A stretch of DNA of 64,000 nt from Hyperoodon ampullatus. Its lineage: Eukaryota; Chordata; Mammalia; Artiodactyla; Ziphiidae. Where the stretch lies: contig OX457057.1 of assembly GCA_949752795.1 (NCBI GenBank), positions 9,910,632-9,974,631 of the forward strand. The letters are read 5' to 3'. The notes beneath the pieces were generated by a model. The model was given only the letters and a program-made list of their open reading frames with translations. It did not search any database and had not been told where the DNA came from. Positions 1-11,295 of this stretch are shown piece after piece (position 1 is the stretch's first letter; every line of letters starts with the position of its first letter). Both the position numbers and the translations under genes were made by a program.

Positions 1-229
1 GTCATACAAATGTTTTAATTTTTATAAACCTCAATGATGACAGACTTTCCAATCCCTCTCATAAGAATCAATGTATTTGTATTTTGCATTTCTTGTGTGA
101 AATTCTGGTACTTACGTTTTGACAGGGAAGTTCTCCATTTTCAAAATCATTGCCACATAGTTTCATGTACTGTAAGAGAATTTTTCTAAGAGTTGTAAGA
201 GAATAGATGACAAATTTCACTGAATAAAA
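1..229. other. AT-rich unassigned sequence
   Basis: AT-rich non-coding DNA at the window edge. I recognise no gene or repeat family in it. It leads into an old L1 fragment and may be a more decayed part of that element. Confidence 0.4.
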
Positions 230-855
230 ATTATGAACATCAGTGCAGAAAAATACATAAAGTTAAAAGGCAAACAACCAGAAAAGAATGTTTACAAGCA
301 CAAAACAAACATTTTACTATATAAAGAGCATGTATAAGTCAATGCAAAAAGACAAACATATATCAACAGGAAAATAGATAAAGGGTATGAACACACAAAA
401 TTGATTCATATGAATCCACAAGAGAAGAAAGTCAACCAATAAAATATGAAACAATGGTTTACTTCATTAGATTCAAAGAAATGCAAACTAAAATAACACT
501 GAGAGATAATTTTAAAAAGACATCAAAGCTGGCCAAATTCAAACACAATGGTAATATCCAGTGTTGGTGAGAGAACTGGAAAAAAAATCATTCTGGGGTC
601 TAGTTTGGGTAGGAGTGTAAATTGATACAACTTCTCTGAAGGGTAACATGTTCATATGCATCAAAAGCCTGAAAATATTTTTATGTTTGACCCATCAGTT
701 CCACATTTAGAGAGTTATTCCAGAGAAATAATTGAGAGTTATGAAAAGATTTAGGAAAAAACAGAAAATGTAGATGTCTAACAATAAGGGATTGGTGAAC
801 TAAATTACAGCACAAGAAATGGTGGAATAATGAAATATTCTATAATCACTGAAAA
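230..855 (+). mobile_element. Old L1 (L1M-type) 3' ORF2 fragment
   Basis: A-rich sense-strand sequence with phrases typical of the 3' part of mammalian L1 ORF2: 'agaaatgcaaactaaaataa' near 478, 'ggagtgtaaattgatacaac' near 612, and 'gcatcaaaagcctgaaaata' near 657. Stop codons occur in all frames, so it is a fossil. The exact subfamily cannot be assigned by eye. Confidence 0.6.
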
Positions 856-885
856 TTATGTTATATAATTACTTTTATTGGCATG

Positions 886-1090
886 GAAAATTATTGAGTG
901 AAAAGAACATTTTCCAGGCAGAAATAGAGACACAGATGTAGAGAACAAACGTATGGACACCAAGGGGGGAAAGTGGCCGGCAGGGTGGTAGTGGTGTGAT
1001 GAATTGGGCAACTGGGATTGATGTATACACTGATGTGTATAAAATTGATGACTAATAAGAACCTGCTGTTCTAAAAAAATAAATAAAATA
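886..1090 (+). mobile_element. L1 3'UTR fragment, sense
   Basis: Matches the sense 3'UTR seen elsewhere in the window (compare 58,795-58,935): 'ggcagaaatagagacacaga', then 'atggacaccaagggggga', then a phrase about a gaattgggcaactgggattg box, ending in A-rich sequence. It is short and truncated at both ends. Confidence 0.65.
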
Positions 1091-1148
1091 AAATTCAAAA
1101 AAAAAAAAAGAACAGGTTCCAAAGAACATATCCCATCTGCTCCCATTT

Positions 1149-1149
<1 letters not shown>

Positions 1150-1187
<38 letters not shown>
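1150..1187. repeat. (CA)n microsatellite
   Basis: About 19 uninterrupted CA dinucleotides, directly visible. Likely polymorphic. Confidence 0.97.
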
Positions 1188-1189
<2 letters not shown>

Positions 1190-1633
1190 GGGGATCCAGG
1201 TTTTGTGGGGTTTATACAATTTTGAGAGTTTTCTTCAAGAAAAGGAATGCAAAATTATGAATACAATTCAGGTTTAAAAGTGAGTACATATTTAGAATAA
1301 GAAAAGAAAACACAGAAAACTACAAATTTAAAAAATTTTTTATTTTATTTTATTTTTTTTACTGAGCTCATTAGTTTAATGTGAACAAGACAGAATATTT
1401 AGCTTGCAGAAAAAAATTTCAAATGCAAAAAGTTAATGTATTCCAAACCCAAAGAATCTTAAACTCCTGTTTTGATCAGGAGGTCAGCTTCTCTGAATGT
1501 AGTTCTTCAGACAGAATAAAGATGATACTACTTAATATTCATGTAACAGTAAACACTCTTTTAACTAATTATGTATCCAATACCTCAGAGAAAAGATAAT
1601 ACAAGAAAATCAGCTGAAGTACAGGAAGGTTTT

Positions 1634-2288
1634 TTTTTGTTTGTTTTTAACATCTTTATTGGAGTATAATTGCTTTACAATGGTGTGTTAGTTTCTGCTG
1701 TATAACAAAGTGAATCATCTGTACATATACATATATCCCCATATCCCCTCCCTCTTGCGTCTCCCTCCCACCCTCCCTACCCTACCCCTCTAGGTGGTCA
1801 CAAAGCACAGAGCTGATCTCCCTGTGCTGTGTGGCTGCTTCCCACTAGCTATCTATTTCACACTTTGTAGTGTATATATGTCCATGCCACTCTCTCACTT
1901 CATCCCAGCTTACCCTTCCCTCTCCCGTGTCCTCAAGTCCATTCTCTATGTCTGCATCTTTATTCTGTCCTGCCCCTAGGTTCTTCAGAAACTTTTTTTT
2001 TTTTTTAGATTCCATATATATGCGTTAGCATACAGTATCTGTTTTTCTCTTTCTGACTTACTTCACTCTGTATGACAGACTCTATGTCCATCCACCTCAC
2101 TACAAATAACTCAATTTTCTTTCTTTTTATGGCTGAGTAATATTCCCTTGTATATATGTGCCACACCTTCTTTATCCATTCATCTGTCGATGGACACTTA
2201 GGTTGCTTCCATGTCCTGGCGATTGTAAATAGTGCTGCAACGAACATTGTAGTACATGTCTCTTTTTGAATTATGGGAAAACTACACA
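1634..2288 (-). mobile_element. 5'-truncated L1, antisense (3'UTR type A plus ORF2 C-terminus)
   Basis: Read on the minus strand this contains the C-terminal end of L1 ORF2 ([12 protein letters not shown]..., ...YYSAIK..., ...SEVSQKEKN motifs at 2005-2289) followed by a 3'UTR of the 'gctagctagtgggaagcagc' class and a poly-A tail, seen here as poly-T near 1630. The reading frame is broken relative to an active element. No clear target-site duplication was found. Confidence 0.85.
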
Positions 2289-2749
2289 TTTTTAAAAGCT
2301 GGAAATACCACCAACATCACAAAAATCCAGAAAGTATTATTTAAATGCCTGACACAGCTCTATCCTACAGGCAAGGGACTCCGCTGCTAGTGTGGAAAAA
2401 AGTCAGTATGGTGATACACCAAAATGAATGCGTATTACTTGCAGACTTAAAAAAAAAAAGGATGTTTTAAAAAAATCAGTAAGTCTGAATAGCTGATAGA
2501 CTCTTCTTTACCTTTGTCATAAAATAATAAATCTTAGGCCTGACACAGATTTTTAACCTGGCTGCCGGTTATGCAGTGAGCTGGGAGTTCCTGCTGAGTC
2601 TATTCCTGTTCAGCCAAGTTTCCGCAGGGGCTGGATGGGAGACTGGTTGAGGTGTAGGTAAGATCTGCTGAGTGTTTTCTTTATTCATTGAAATTTTGGC
2701 AGTGCTCAAAATAAGGGCCTGAGAAGAGCCTTGCTTGGTTATGAGGCTC
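2289..2749. other. Unassigned intergenic sequence
   Basis: No recognisable gene, RNA or repeat. Open frames here are short and lack features of coding sequence. Confidence 0.4.
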
Positions 2750-2930
2750 CCCTACAACTTAGGTTTATGAGTATCGTGACCTTGGGGAAGCTACTTCGCC
2801 TCACAGAGGCTGAGTTTCCTTATCCATAAAATGGGGACAAGAAGAGAGTCTACCTAAATAAAGCGTTGATGGGAGAGCTAAATGTATTAACACACGCAGA
2901 GGGTTTGGCTCAGCACCGGACACAGAGTTG
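2750..2930 (+). repeat. MIR SINE, sense
   Basis: Shows the MIR core in order: 'gaccttggggaagctacttc', 'gtttccttatccataaaatg' and a degraded 'gctcagcaccggacacagag' end. An ancient, heavily diverged copy. Confidence 0.75.
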
Positions 2931-3669
2931 GAACCCCAGCTTTGTTTTATAAGTGAAGAAGCTGCCAGCAGAGAGAGGGTGAGTAAATTGCCCAGTCTTA
3001 TCGTGCTAGGTCAGAAGCAGAGGTGGAAGAGTGCCTGGGTGTCTGCCAGTCTGGGTTCCTTCACTGCTCACCTCAGATGGCGGTGGATGCAGGGTTCAGG
3101 TGTCAGGATCAGTGGCTTTCCTGGGAGTGAGTTCAGTGTCTTGCAGTGAAAGGATAAAAGCGCAAGGAAATAAACAAGAGTTACGCAGAATGAAAGTAAA
3201 TTTAGACTCTGACGTTGCAGAAGTCCTTCCCAGCTTTCATACTGCCACTGCATCAATACGAGCCAGGAGAGGCTAGTAGCCATGACCAATAATCCTGTAT
3301 CTCAGTTGTTTAACACCACCAACCTGCATACCCCATCAGGCAACACCTGACAGGTGGTCCTGCTGGGTCCCCTTTCCGGCATCTCACCTTCAGGACTGAC
3401 ACGGAGATCCAGGCTCTGCCACTGTGAAGCTTAGCCATCAGGAGTCCCTCCTTTCTGAAGAGAGCGAGCATGAGGGATCACATGAACCTTCTAATACCAG
3501 GCTTGGAAGTGGCGGCAGCACGGTGACTCACAGTCCCTGGCCAGAACACATCATGTGGTCACTCCAGAAGCAGCAGGGGCTAGATTAAGTGTTATCACCT
3601 GTGTGCTTTTCCCTCCACAATGGGAGTGAAGGGGTTTGGAGAACACATAGAAATGTCTTGGCCTTGCTC

Positions 3670-3870
3670 CCTGACACCTATTGTGTTCCCACACCCAGAC
3701 TCAGGCTAGATGCTTACAGACACGGTGCCTTTGATGCAGCCAACAACCCCATGGGGATACTATTATTATCCACCCCATTTTACAGATTTGGAACTGGGGG
3801 ATTAGAGAGTATAACTTGCTCATGATCAGAATGCTGGCATTCGGCAGGGTTCAAATCCAAGTCTTACTAA
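3670..3870 (-). repeat. MIR SINE, antisense
   Basis: Antisense MIR: 'accccattttacagatttgg' near 3772 and a downstream 'ggttcaaatccaagtctt' at 3848, matching the reverse of the MIR tRNA-like head and core. Confidence 0.7.
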
Positions 3871-3879
3871 CTCAGGGTT

Positions 3880-4093
3880 TTTCATCCTTGTCACTATTGA
3901 TACATTGGACCAGATAATTCCTTGTTCTGGGGCCCATCCTGTGCACTGTACGATGCTTCCCAAAATCTCTGGCATCGACCGGCGAGATGCCAGTGTCAGT
4001 CCCTGCCCCCACGGAGTTGTGACAACCAAAAATGTCTCCAGATGTGTCCTGGGGGGGGGGTAAAATCCCCCTGTGTAAAAACTGCTGCCCTGA
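3880..4093 (-). mobile_element. MER5A-like hAT-Charlie MITE
   Basis: Close to the MER5A consensus as I know it: 'ttggaccagataattccttg', 'gtgacaaccaaaaatgtctc', 'ctccagatgtgtcctggggg', ending 'taaaaactgctgccctg'. A non-autonomous DNA transposon relic. Orientation follows the usual consensus direction. Confidence 0.8.
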
Positions 4094-4264
4094 CACCACG
4101 GTGGGGAGGTGAGAAAGATAGTAGACATCATCATTGTTACAGACGATGAGGGACTTTGTTGTTAGGGAAGACTTTGAACGCTTATATCAATCTCTGACTC
4201 AACCTGGAAAGACAAGGTGAGCTCAGCTTTTTTTTTTTTTCTGCTTTATGATGAAAAGGACAAA

Positions 4265-4640
4265 GCCTGTTTATTCATTCCTTCATTCAACAGACATTGC
4301 TGAGCACCTACCATGTACCAAACCGTGATCTAGCCTTTGAGGACAAAGCAAGTAAGAAAACAAAAATTCCTGTCCTCACAGAGGTTATGTTCAAGGCAGT
4401 AAGTGAACAAGTGAAACACGTGGTACCTCAGGCAATGATAAAGGCCATAGAGACAGAGTACGCAGGTAGGACCAGGGTGGGTATAGGAAGGCTTGTGGGT
4501 ACTTACAGTGTTAAATAAGGTGGCCAGGGACGGCCTCACTCAGAAGGTGACATTTGAGCAGAGTCGCAGAGTCACAACAGAGGAGGGGTTGAAGTGAGCT
4601 GAAGTCTCAGGGAAGAATGTTGTGCAGGTAAGTGTAAGTA
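4265..4640 (-). mobile_element. L2 LINE 3' fragment, antisense
   Basis: Begins with the antisense L2/MIR-type end 'attcattccttcattcaaca...gagcacctaccatgt', continues 'cctgtcctcacagaggttat' and later 'gtgacatttgagcagagtcg', the standard antisense L2 order. Very diverged. Confidence 0.65.
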
Positions 4641-5068
4641 CCTAGGCCCTGGGGCCTCCTTGGCCGGCTGAGGATCAGTAAGTGCAACCAGAGCGGAATT
4701 AGGAGGTGGTGATGAGGTCCCAGGGCTGGTGGAGGGAATAGTGTTTGTGATGTCTACGGTGACTTATCCAAGGCCATTTCTAGTAGCAATTCCGGGATGC
4801 AAGCTCCGACTTCAGAGCTCTCCTTTCCAGCTGCATCAGGTTGCACGAGCCACTTTCTCCTCCGCACGGGCCCTGTCCTAGAACCAGGCCCTCACCTGAG
4901 TCTGTGACTCACCTGGTTGGACCAATGCTTGCAGGACATGGGGAGGCGGTGAGGGCAGGTTGTGATGTATAAGTGGAGGAGGTCTGCTGACTCCCATCCG
5001 AGTCCTAAATAGCCTGTCCTGAGCACAGCCTCCTGAGCACAGGCCTCTCCCGTGGTGGAATCAGCAAG
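4641..5068. other. Upstream flank of the AADACL3 relic
   Basis: Unassigned sequence immediately before the AADACL3 start codon. If a promoter survives it would be here, but I see no convincing TATA box at a usable spacing. Confidence 0.35.
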
Positions 5069-5236
5069 ATGTTCTCGTTCCTGCTTCTGGTCCTTGCTAC
5101 AGCCTGCGTGTTCTCCATGGGGGTGGGGCTGTGGGTTGTCGGCAACCACTTCCTCACTGCAGACATCCCTGCAGCCGTTGGCCACCCCGTGAAACTTCAG
5201 GTCCTCCATTGCTTCTTCCAGCTGTTGGTGACATGG
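5069..5236 (+). pseudogene. AADACL3: AADACL3 exon 1 (signal-anchor exon)
   Basis: Encodes 56 codons from ATG 5069 to a consensus donor gtgagt at 5237. Residues 4-24 form a hydrophobic N-terminal anchor, followed by NHFLTADIPAAVGHP, the family's conserved segment. This exon is itself undamaged; the open frame running on past 5236 is intronic. Confidence 0.85.
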
Positions 5237-6059
5237 GTGAGTTTTGTGTTTTACTTGTCTGCTCTTTCTGAGGATTAAGGAGGGGGTTGGGAAAACACGC
5301 GCCAGAATCTTCTAGTTGAATTAATAGTGGTATCATGGCAGTGGAGGCTGACAGCATATTTCAGACCTGAATAATTTCTATTGGGTAACATGGTCCTTAA
5401 CCTCTTCCTGGTGTTTCTCAAGCTGGACTGGGCTAAGAGCCACAACATTCAGAAAATGATTCACTTTCTCAGCTAACAGAGAAATTCCATCCTGCCTCCT
5501 GTCTTATTTTTTTCACAGCACCCACCACTCTGTGAAGCTGTGACGATAGGAATAATCTTCACAGGGCCCTTGTTACTACCTACCTGCTACCTAGAAGCAG
5601 CCAACAACACGATAAAGAAATGTAGCAGATGGGTAAATTAGGGCAGATGAGCAAAACTACAGAATGTGACTTTTTAGAAAAATATTTTGTTGCTTTTGAG
5701 AGATGGAAAACTGTTCCTGTCCTATAGTCAGACCCTGCTCATTGTTGCTGGTGTGTGTAATTTAATCAGATCCTTGGAAGTAGATCATGGCGAGGATCGA
5801 GTAAATGGTGCCAATAAGGATTCGCTGTACTTTTCCAGAAGGGCTGACAGAGACTGAATATAGGAAATATGTTTCTTAAGTCTCTTACTTCATGCAAAGG
5901 AATTGCAAGCACCTGTTCTCCCTGTAGACCTTGAGGGAGGAGAACCCAGGAACCAGGTTTCTTACCTGCAGGCTCAGCTTCTACAAGATGGGATGGTTCA
6001 GTCCTGTGGTTTTTCTGGCCTTGAGTCTCATAGTCTACACTCCAGGTTTCCAAATATAG

Positions 6060-6200
6060 TGACTCAGTTTCCTCATCTGCAAAATCAGGGAAAGTAAGAG
6101 ACCCCACTTCAGAGCATTTGGTGGGGATGCAATGAGTTAATCTATCCAGAGTGGGCTTTACATGCCTGGCACAGAGTAAGCCGTTCATAAATAATAGCCT
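6060..6200 (+). repeat. MIR SINE, sense (AADACL3 intron 1)
   Basis: 'gactcagtttcctcatctgc', then 'gatgcaatgagttaatctat' and 'catgcctggcacagagtaag' in MIR order. Confidence 0.75.
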
Positions 6201-6462
6201 TATTGCTATTTTTTTTATTTGTTTTTTTCTACAAAGTTGTGTTGTGTAACTGCTGTGTGTCATTCTCCCTTTCCAGCTCGGAGGATCAGTGATGGGCAAG
6301 AGAATAAAGTCCCAGACAGAGTCGGCCTGCAGGGAGTTTGGACACTCATGGCAGGGAGGGGTGAAGAGGCAGCAATAAATAAGCAAACTCACTACAAATA
6401 AACCAAGTGACAGAGTGGCAGGTGCTGTGAGGAGAGTAAAACAGGGCAGTAGAGTGCAGTAG

Positions 6463-6967
6463 GGCTTCTTAACCTGGGGTTCCTAGAACCCCCCAAGGGC
6501 AACAGAATGCAAAGAGCCCATGAATTTGGATGGGGTGGAAATTGCCCCATTTTCACTAACCTCTAATGCAAATGTAGTATTATTTCCTTTCATTATGCAT
6601 GAAGGGGACAAACTACCGCTGGGATAGCAGAACCCTTGACTTTGTCACCAAGAGGAATCACGGATATTTTCAGAGCCTATTATAGCTACTGCAGAGATTG
6701 CAAAATATCGCATATGTGCCTCATTCCTTTGAAATTATGATAGTATTAGACCAGCCACTAGATCTTCTATTTAGTGTGCTAATAAGGAAGCATATTAGGT
6801 ATATTATTACAGCATACATTTACTCTAGTATTTTGATAACCATGTTTCAGTAAAATGTAATAAACCCATGTATTTTATTTGATGTCTTCAAAGGTATTCT
6901 GTGAAAACATCCACGAGCTTCACTAAAAGCTACAGTGGCCTTGGTACAGGAAGAGTGAGGAACCACT
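6463..6967 (+). mobile_element. Possible hAT DNA-transposon relic
   Basis: Bounded by inverted ends resembling hAT-Charlie termini: 'gcttcttaacctggggttcc' on the left and 'gagtgaggaaccactgg' on the right. The interior is AT-rich with no open transposase. Family not resolved; orientation arbitrary. It lies in AADACL3 intron 1. Confidence 0.35.
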
Positions 6968-7003
6968 GGAAAGAGAGTGCCTGGGGGAGAGCCCACATTC
7001 CGT

Positions 7004-7222
7004 TTTTATTGATTGATTGATTGATTGATTGCGGTAGGCGGGCCTCTCGCTGTTGTGGCCTCTCCCGTTGCGGAGCACAGGCTCCGGACGCGCAGGCTCA
7101 GCGGCCATGGCTCATGGGCCCAGCCGCTCCGCGGCATGTGGGATCCTCCTGGACCGGGGCACGAACCCATGTCCCCTGCATCGGCAGGCGGACTCTCAAC
7201 CACTGCGCCACCAGGGAAGCCC
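7004..7222 (-). mobile_element. CHR-2-type cetacean SINE, antisense
   Basis: Poly-T/(TTGA)n on the left, then 'gcgggcctctcgctgttgtg', 'gcggagcacaggctccggac', and the tRNA-like end 'accactgcgccaccagggaa'. About 200 bp of body. Open frames in both directions here are artefacts of the GC-rich SINE. Confidence 0.9.
7009..7031. repeat. (TTGA)n simple tail of SINE
   Basis: Five tandem TTGA/ATTG units at the 3' tail of the adjacent SINE, directly visible. Confidence 0.85.
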
Positions 7223-7891
7223 TATATTTATTTTTTATCCTGCAAACTTACAGACATAACTCAAAGGAGACAGAATAATATAAAGAAGCTCCAGGCACCC
7301 AACCCAGAGCATTCATGATTATTGACTCCCAGCCAATCTCATTTCATCTGTGCTCCCACATTTACCCTCATTCCCATTTTCTCAAGAGTGGATCCTGGAC
7401 GTGGTATTATTTTATCTAAAAATATTTCTGTAGGTATCTCTAAAAACTAAGAACTGTCTCCCCATCCCTTTTAAAAACATAACCACAATGCAGTCATCAT
7501 CACGTCTTAAAAATAGCAGCAAATGCTCAGGATGGCCATGATGACTAGGGTGGTCCAGAGCGTCTCCCTGGGAAGAGACGTCACATCCAGGCTGAGGTGG
7601 GGGGCGTTCCAGATTGGAGGGACCCTCGAGGGGTGGCCAGAAACCTGGTTTGTGGGGCTGGGTGTCCGGTGTCTGGGGAGAGAGTATGGAGACGGGCTGG
7701 TGCTGGGGCAGCGTGGGCCTGGGCGGGGGTGAATTTTCTGCAGGTGTGATGGAGGCACAGCGCGGGGACCTGCAGGGCTGCAGGTCCAGTCTGTCCTCCA
7801 GCCGCTCTGCAGAGGGGGCCGCGGTGGCAGGGCTCCGGCATGGCACACGCTGAAACCCTCCCCGCCCCATTTCCTCTTCTCTCACCAACAG
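7223..7891. other. AADACL3 intron 1, 3' part
   Basis: GC-rich unassigned intronic sequence ending in a polypyrimidine tract and acceptor AG at 7890-7891. The open frames here (for example 7412-7951 on the minus strand) show no family resemblance. Confidence 0.5.
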
Positions 7892-8107
7892 GGGACGATT
7901 TTTGAGAAACTGAGAATCTGTTCTATGCCCCAATTTGTCCGTTTCATTCACGAGCTGGTGCCGCTAAAGAAGGATCCGGATAGGATAGTCAAGGACCTCT
8001 GGTACGGGAGGATCCCTGTGAAGCTGTACCAGCCCAAGGCGTCCTCAAGCACCCTCAGGTCTGGCATCGTGTTCTGCAAGGTGGCGGGGGCATCGTAGGG
8101 AGCTTGA
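7892..8107 (+). pseudogene. AADACL3: AADACL3 exon 2 with disabling 1-bp deletion
   Basis: Begins in phase with exon 1 (GTIFEKLRICSMPQF), runs through VKLYQPK and GIVF, then breaks exactly where the family has YHGGGG. The bases 'tgcaaggtggcggggg' are one short of the expected reading frame, leading to TAG at 8096-8098. Beyond the lesion the other frame continues the family pattern (Gly-rich, then VGSL) up to a consensus donor gtaaga at 8108, in the family's expected phase. Confidence 0.88.
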
Positions 8108-8320
8108 GTAAGAGTCCTTCCCTCAGACCACCCCGCCCGGAGTGTGATCTTCTCAGAGCAGAGCTGGGTGGACACCCATCTTCCAGCGGGCGGTGGCGCT
8201 CCTGTCATCTCCCCAAGGTCTCAAAGCTGCTATTATGACCAGGGAACACCAGGACAGTTAGCGGGGCCCAGATCATTCAGGCTAAGATATGGAATGTATT
8301 GACCACTTCCTGGAAGTAAG

Positions 8321-8463
8321 GATATATATATATATAGTACCTATGTGTATATATATATATATGTATATATAGTACCTATGTATATATATGCCTGTGTATG
8401 TGTATCTATGTATGTGTCTGTGTGTATATATATGTGTGTGTATATATGTATATAAATATATAC
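8321..8463. repeat. Compound (TA)n/(TG)n microsatellite
   Basis: Long alternation of ta, tg and 'tatatg' units. It includes an internal direct repeat of a segment containing 'agtacctatg' (near 8336 and 8371), visible by eye. Confidence 0.9.
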
Positions 8464-8560
8464 AATTCACGTAACATAAAATTAACCATTTTAAAGTGTA
8501 CAGTTCAGTGGCATTCAGTACATTGAAATGTTGCGTGACCACTGCCTCTATTTAGCTGGA
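8464..8560 (-). mobile_element. Old L1 fragment, antisense
   Basis: 'aattaaccattttaaagtgt' and 'cagttcagtggcattcagta' are a familiar antisense mammalian L1 phrase. Short and diverged. Confidence 0.5.
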
Positions 8561-8884
8561 AATAAGGATTTAAAAAAAATGAAAATAATTAAACACACAA
8601 TTGTTTCACAATAGCTATTGATTAAGGCAAATTCCGGTACAGGCAGACAGCTTTTCTCAACTCTTTTTTCTCAACAAAGAGTTGATAAAAATTAATGAGG
8701 GCAAAAATGCAAAATTGAGACGATGTTATTGTTTTAATTTTTTCCATCATGAATTAAGGAGAAAAACCACCTTTATATAGTGCTTTCTAACCTGTGGAAT
8801 GCCAGGGTCATGTAGTCTTTGAGAATAAGGGATTTAATGCGACCATGGTTTTGATTTGGTCTGCGTTATCAATGGTAGTAATAG
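8561..8884. other. Unassigned AADACL3 intronic sequence
   Basis: AT-rich; I see no exon or recognisable repeat. Confidence 0.4.
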
Positions 8885-9145
8885 CCAATATTTATTGGTT
8901 GATATTTATTAATATTAATATTTCCATGGCAGATCCTGTGGAAGCCGTGTATATGTATGATCTCATCTAAGCCCCCAACAGCCCTATCACTGTCATTATC
9001 CCCATTTTACAGAAGGGGAAATTGAACCTCAGGGAGGTGAAGGGACTTGCCCCCTACCACTTCAGGTCAAGCTAAAAGGAGGCAAATTTGGGATTTGAAC
9101 TTGGGTCTGAATCCAGAGCTCACCCCCTGAACCACTGTGCTCCAT
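8885..9145 (-). repeat. MIR SINE, antisense
   Basis: 'cattatccccattttacaga', 'ctcagggaggtgaagggact' and 'gatttgaacttgggtctgaa' in antisense MIR order. Nearly full-length but diverged. Confidence 0.82.
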
Positions 9146-11295
9146 GGCCAGACAGCTTCTCAGATGCTGTGAATGAATTGGAGAATTGACAGGGTTGGTG
9201 GGGGGTGAGTCTTAGAGAAAGTTGTTGAGACAGTGCCACAGAGGAGAGGTAGTGAAAAGGTTGAGAGAGGAAGGCTGCTGAGAGCTAGAGGAGAGTCTGC
9301 AAAACCTTGTTAGAATCAACCTAGGCACTCCGTCTGTCATGGTTGTTAGTGAGAAGGGCCAGTTGAGGATGGCTGGCAAAGGAAACCCACTAGTCTTCCT
9401 AGCTTGAATGTTTCAAACCTTTCATTTTCTAGAAACTCACCGTGGCTTATGCTGTCATTTGTGCAGGGAGAGTGACTCAGTGATTCTAGCAGTTGGGTGA
9501 GTAAGGGGAAGATGGGGAGGTGCTGGGATTCCAGGAGTGCCAGGGCAATGATGGGGAGGGAGGCTGGGGCTGGGGAGACAGCAGGAGCAGGGGACGGGTT
9601 GTGAGAAGCCAGTGAGAAGGAGAGCAAGGAAAAGGGAGGGGAAGGGAGAGACAGGGAGAGGCAGAGATGGGGCACTCCTTCCTGCAGGTGACCCGTAGGT
9701 ATGTTTAAACGATGCCTTTTGAGCACTGCATCATCTGAAAACTGGACGGGGTCAGGGGGGTGGTCTTCGTGAAGCAAATACAGTGCAGAGCTTCACCACC
9801 AGTGCACATCTGGGTGGAACACTCTTCATTGAGCAGAATAGCCCTGCACATTCCGAACTCTTAGCACCTCCCTCCACTAAATGCCCACAGTACCCTGTGC
9901 TGTAAGCCCGACAACTTCAAACACTGCTACATCATTTCCAAGTGCTTCCAAGAGGGAGGTCCACCCTGGTGAGAGCCACAGAAGGAAGCAGGAAAAATTA
10001 AAAAGCCACTCTCTCTCTTAACCAATCTGGGAGTGTCACCCTACAATCTGGAACCTCGAAGGGTCAGGAGAGACCTGGGACGGGCCCTCCCTGGGTCTCC
10101 ACATCAGGCAAACTGGACACATATGAGGAGCATACTGAACACTATAGTGGTGTGGGCTCGCCCTCCTGCCCTGCCGCCTGACACATCGTCACCAGCGCCA
10201 CGGTGGTTCCTCCTGATCAAGCAGTTCCTGAAGTTTCATTTAAATGCAACATGCCATAAAGAAATACCCACTGCCCACGTCTTCGTGGGAATACAGCCAG
10301 TGGAGTAAGTAAAAATTACAGAAGTCAGTCCTGGATGAGAGAGAGAGACCTGGAGAAACTCCTCACTTTATAATTCTTGGCTCCAAAACTATTTCTGCAA
10401 TGGGATGGAAATCTTGACCCAGTTGTTGGCCACTATATGCCTTACCGTTCTGGTTGTGCTGAAACAAGAGGTCATCAGTAGAATATACTAGCAAATCCTT
10501 GCAAGAAAGTTATTTTATGACTCCAAGGGAGATGGCGTTTTGGAGTTTAAAGCATTGTTGTCCCAGCCTGAACCTAGGGTAGCTTAGAACAGGGAGCCTC
10601 AGAATAGAAATGGCTGACAGAAGATTTGTTGAGTCCATAAAGTATTTCCTTTTTTTTTTTAAATTAAAAAAAAAACACATGAGACCAGCATTTAAAATGG
10701 TGAAATTTCTTGCCAACCCCAGATTTCTGGAATCTCTTGAAAGATGAGGTGGTCTAGCACTGCCAAGCTGGCATAGCCGCATGAACATGGAGCCATGGTC
10801 TGGAGTGGGCGCGGCTGATCTGGAGGGACCATATGTTAGCTGCTAGCCCCTTCTGGTATTTAAGTCTTCAAGATCCTCCCACAAAACTTGTGAGCATGGC
10901 AGGATTACTTAGAATCTACACCCAAGCAAGCCTTATAAAAGAATAAAAACAGGTATGAGTCAGGGAAGCAGCATCAGGTAGGTTCAGAAAGCTGGGGATC
11001 ATGTTGGCAATAGCTAAGCTGTTGACCATTAGGTGGATGACAGGGCTCTTGTGGTCACAGGCTGTCCCCCCAGTTGTCATCGAGACAGTGGGAATAGCAT
11101 ACCACTTTCTGAGCCTACATGCCCAGCACTGAAGTCTTTATGTTTGTCACCTAGTTTAAGCTTTCTACCTTAATGTCACCTGCCCAGGCTTCAGAAAAAG
11201 AAGTTAATGGAAGAAATCTGGGCTGAAGGATGTTAGACACAGGTGTCTTGGGCTCTGTGGTGAGTGGACACTGTGCTCCTTACTTCCTTTTCTGA
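9146..11295. other. AADACL3 intronic region without recognisable exon 3
   Basis: I looked here and in 8108-8884 for the short third exon expected from relatives, and found no matching segment. The region holds purine-rich tracts (9590-9670) and unassigned sequence. Open frames at 9346-9777, 10033-10308 and 10510-10788 show no family resemblance. Confidence 0.45.

Noticed and set aside
7006..7318. Overlapping open frames on both strands, repeated at 13713-14067, 21559-21966, 28229-28534, 34018-34311, 36037-36414 and 60407-61040
   Set aside because: They are translations of GC-rich CHR SINEs; the same peptides recur at every SINE copy and have no coding character.
7412..7951. 179-codon open frame on the minus strand
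   Set aside because: Pro/Ser-rich translation of GC-rich intronic DNA overlapping AADACL3 exon 2 in antisense; no homology or start context.
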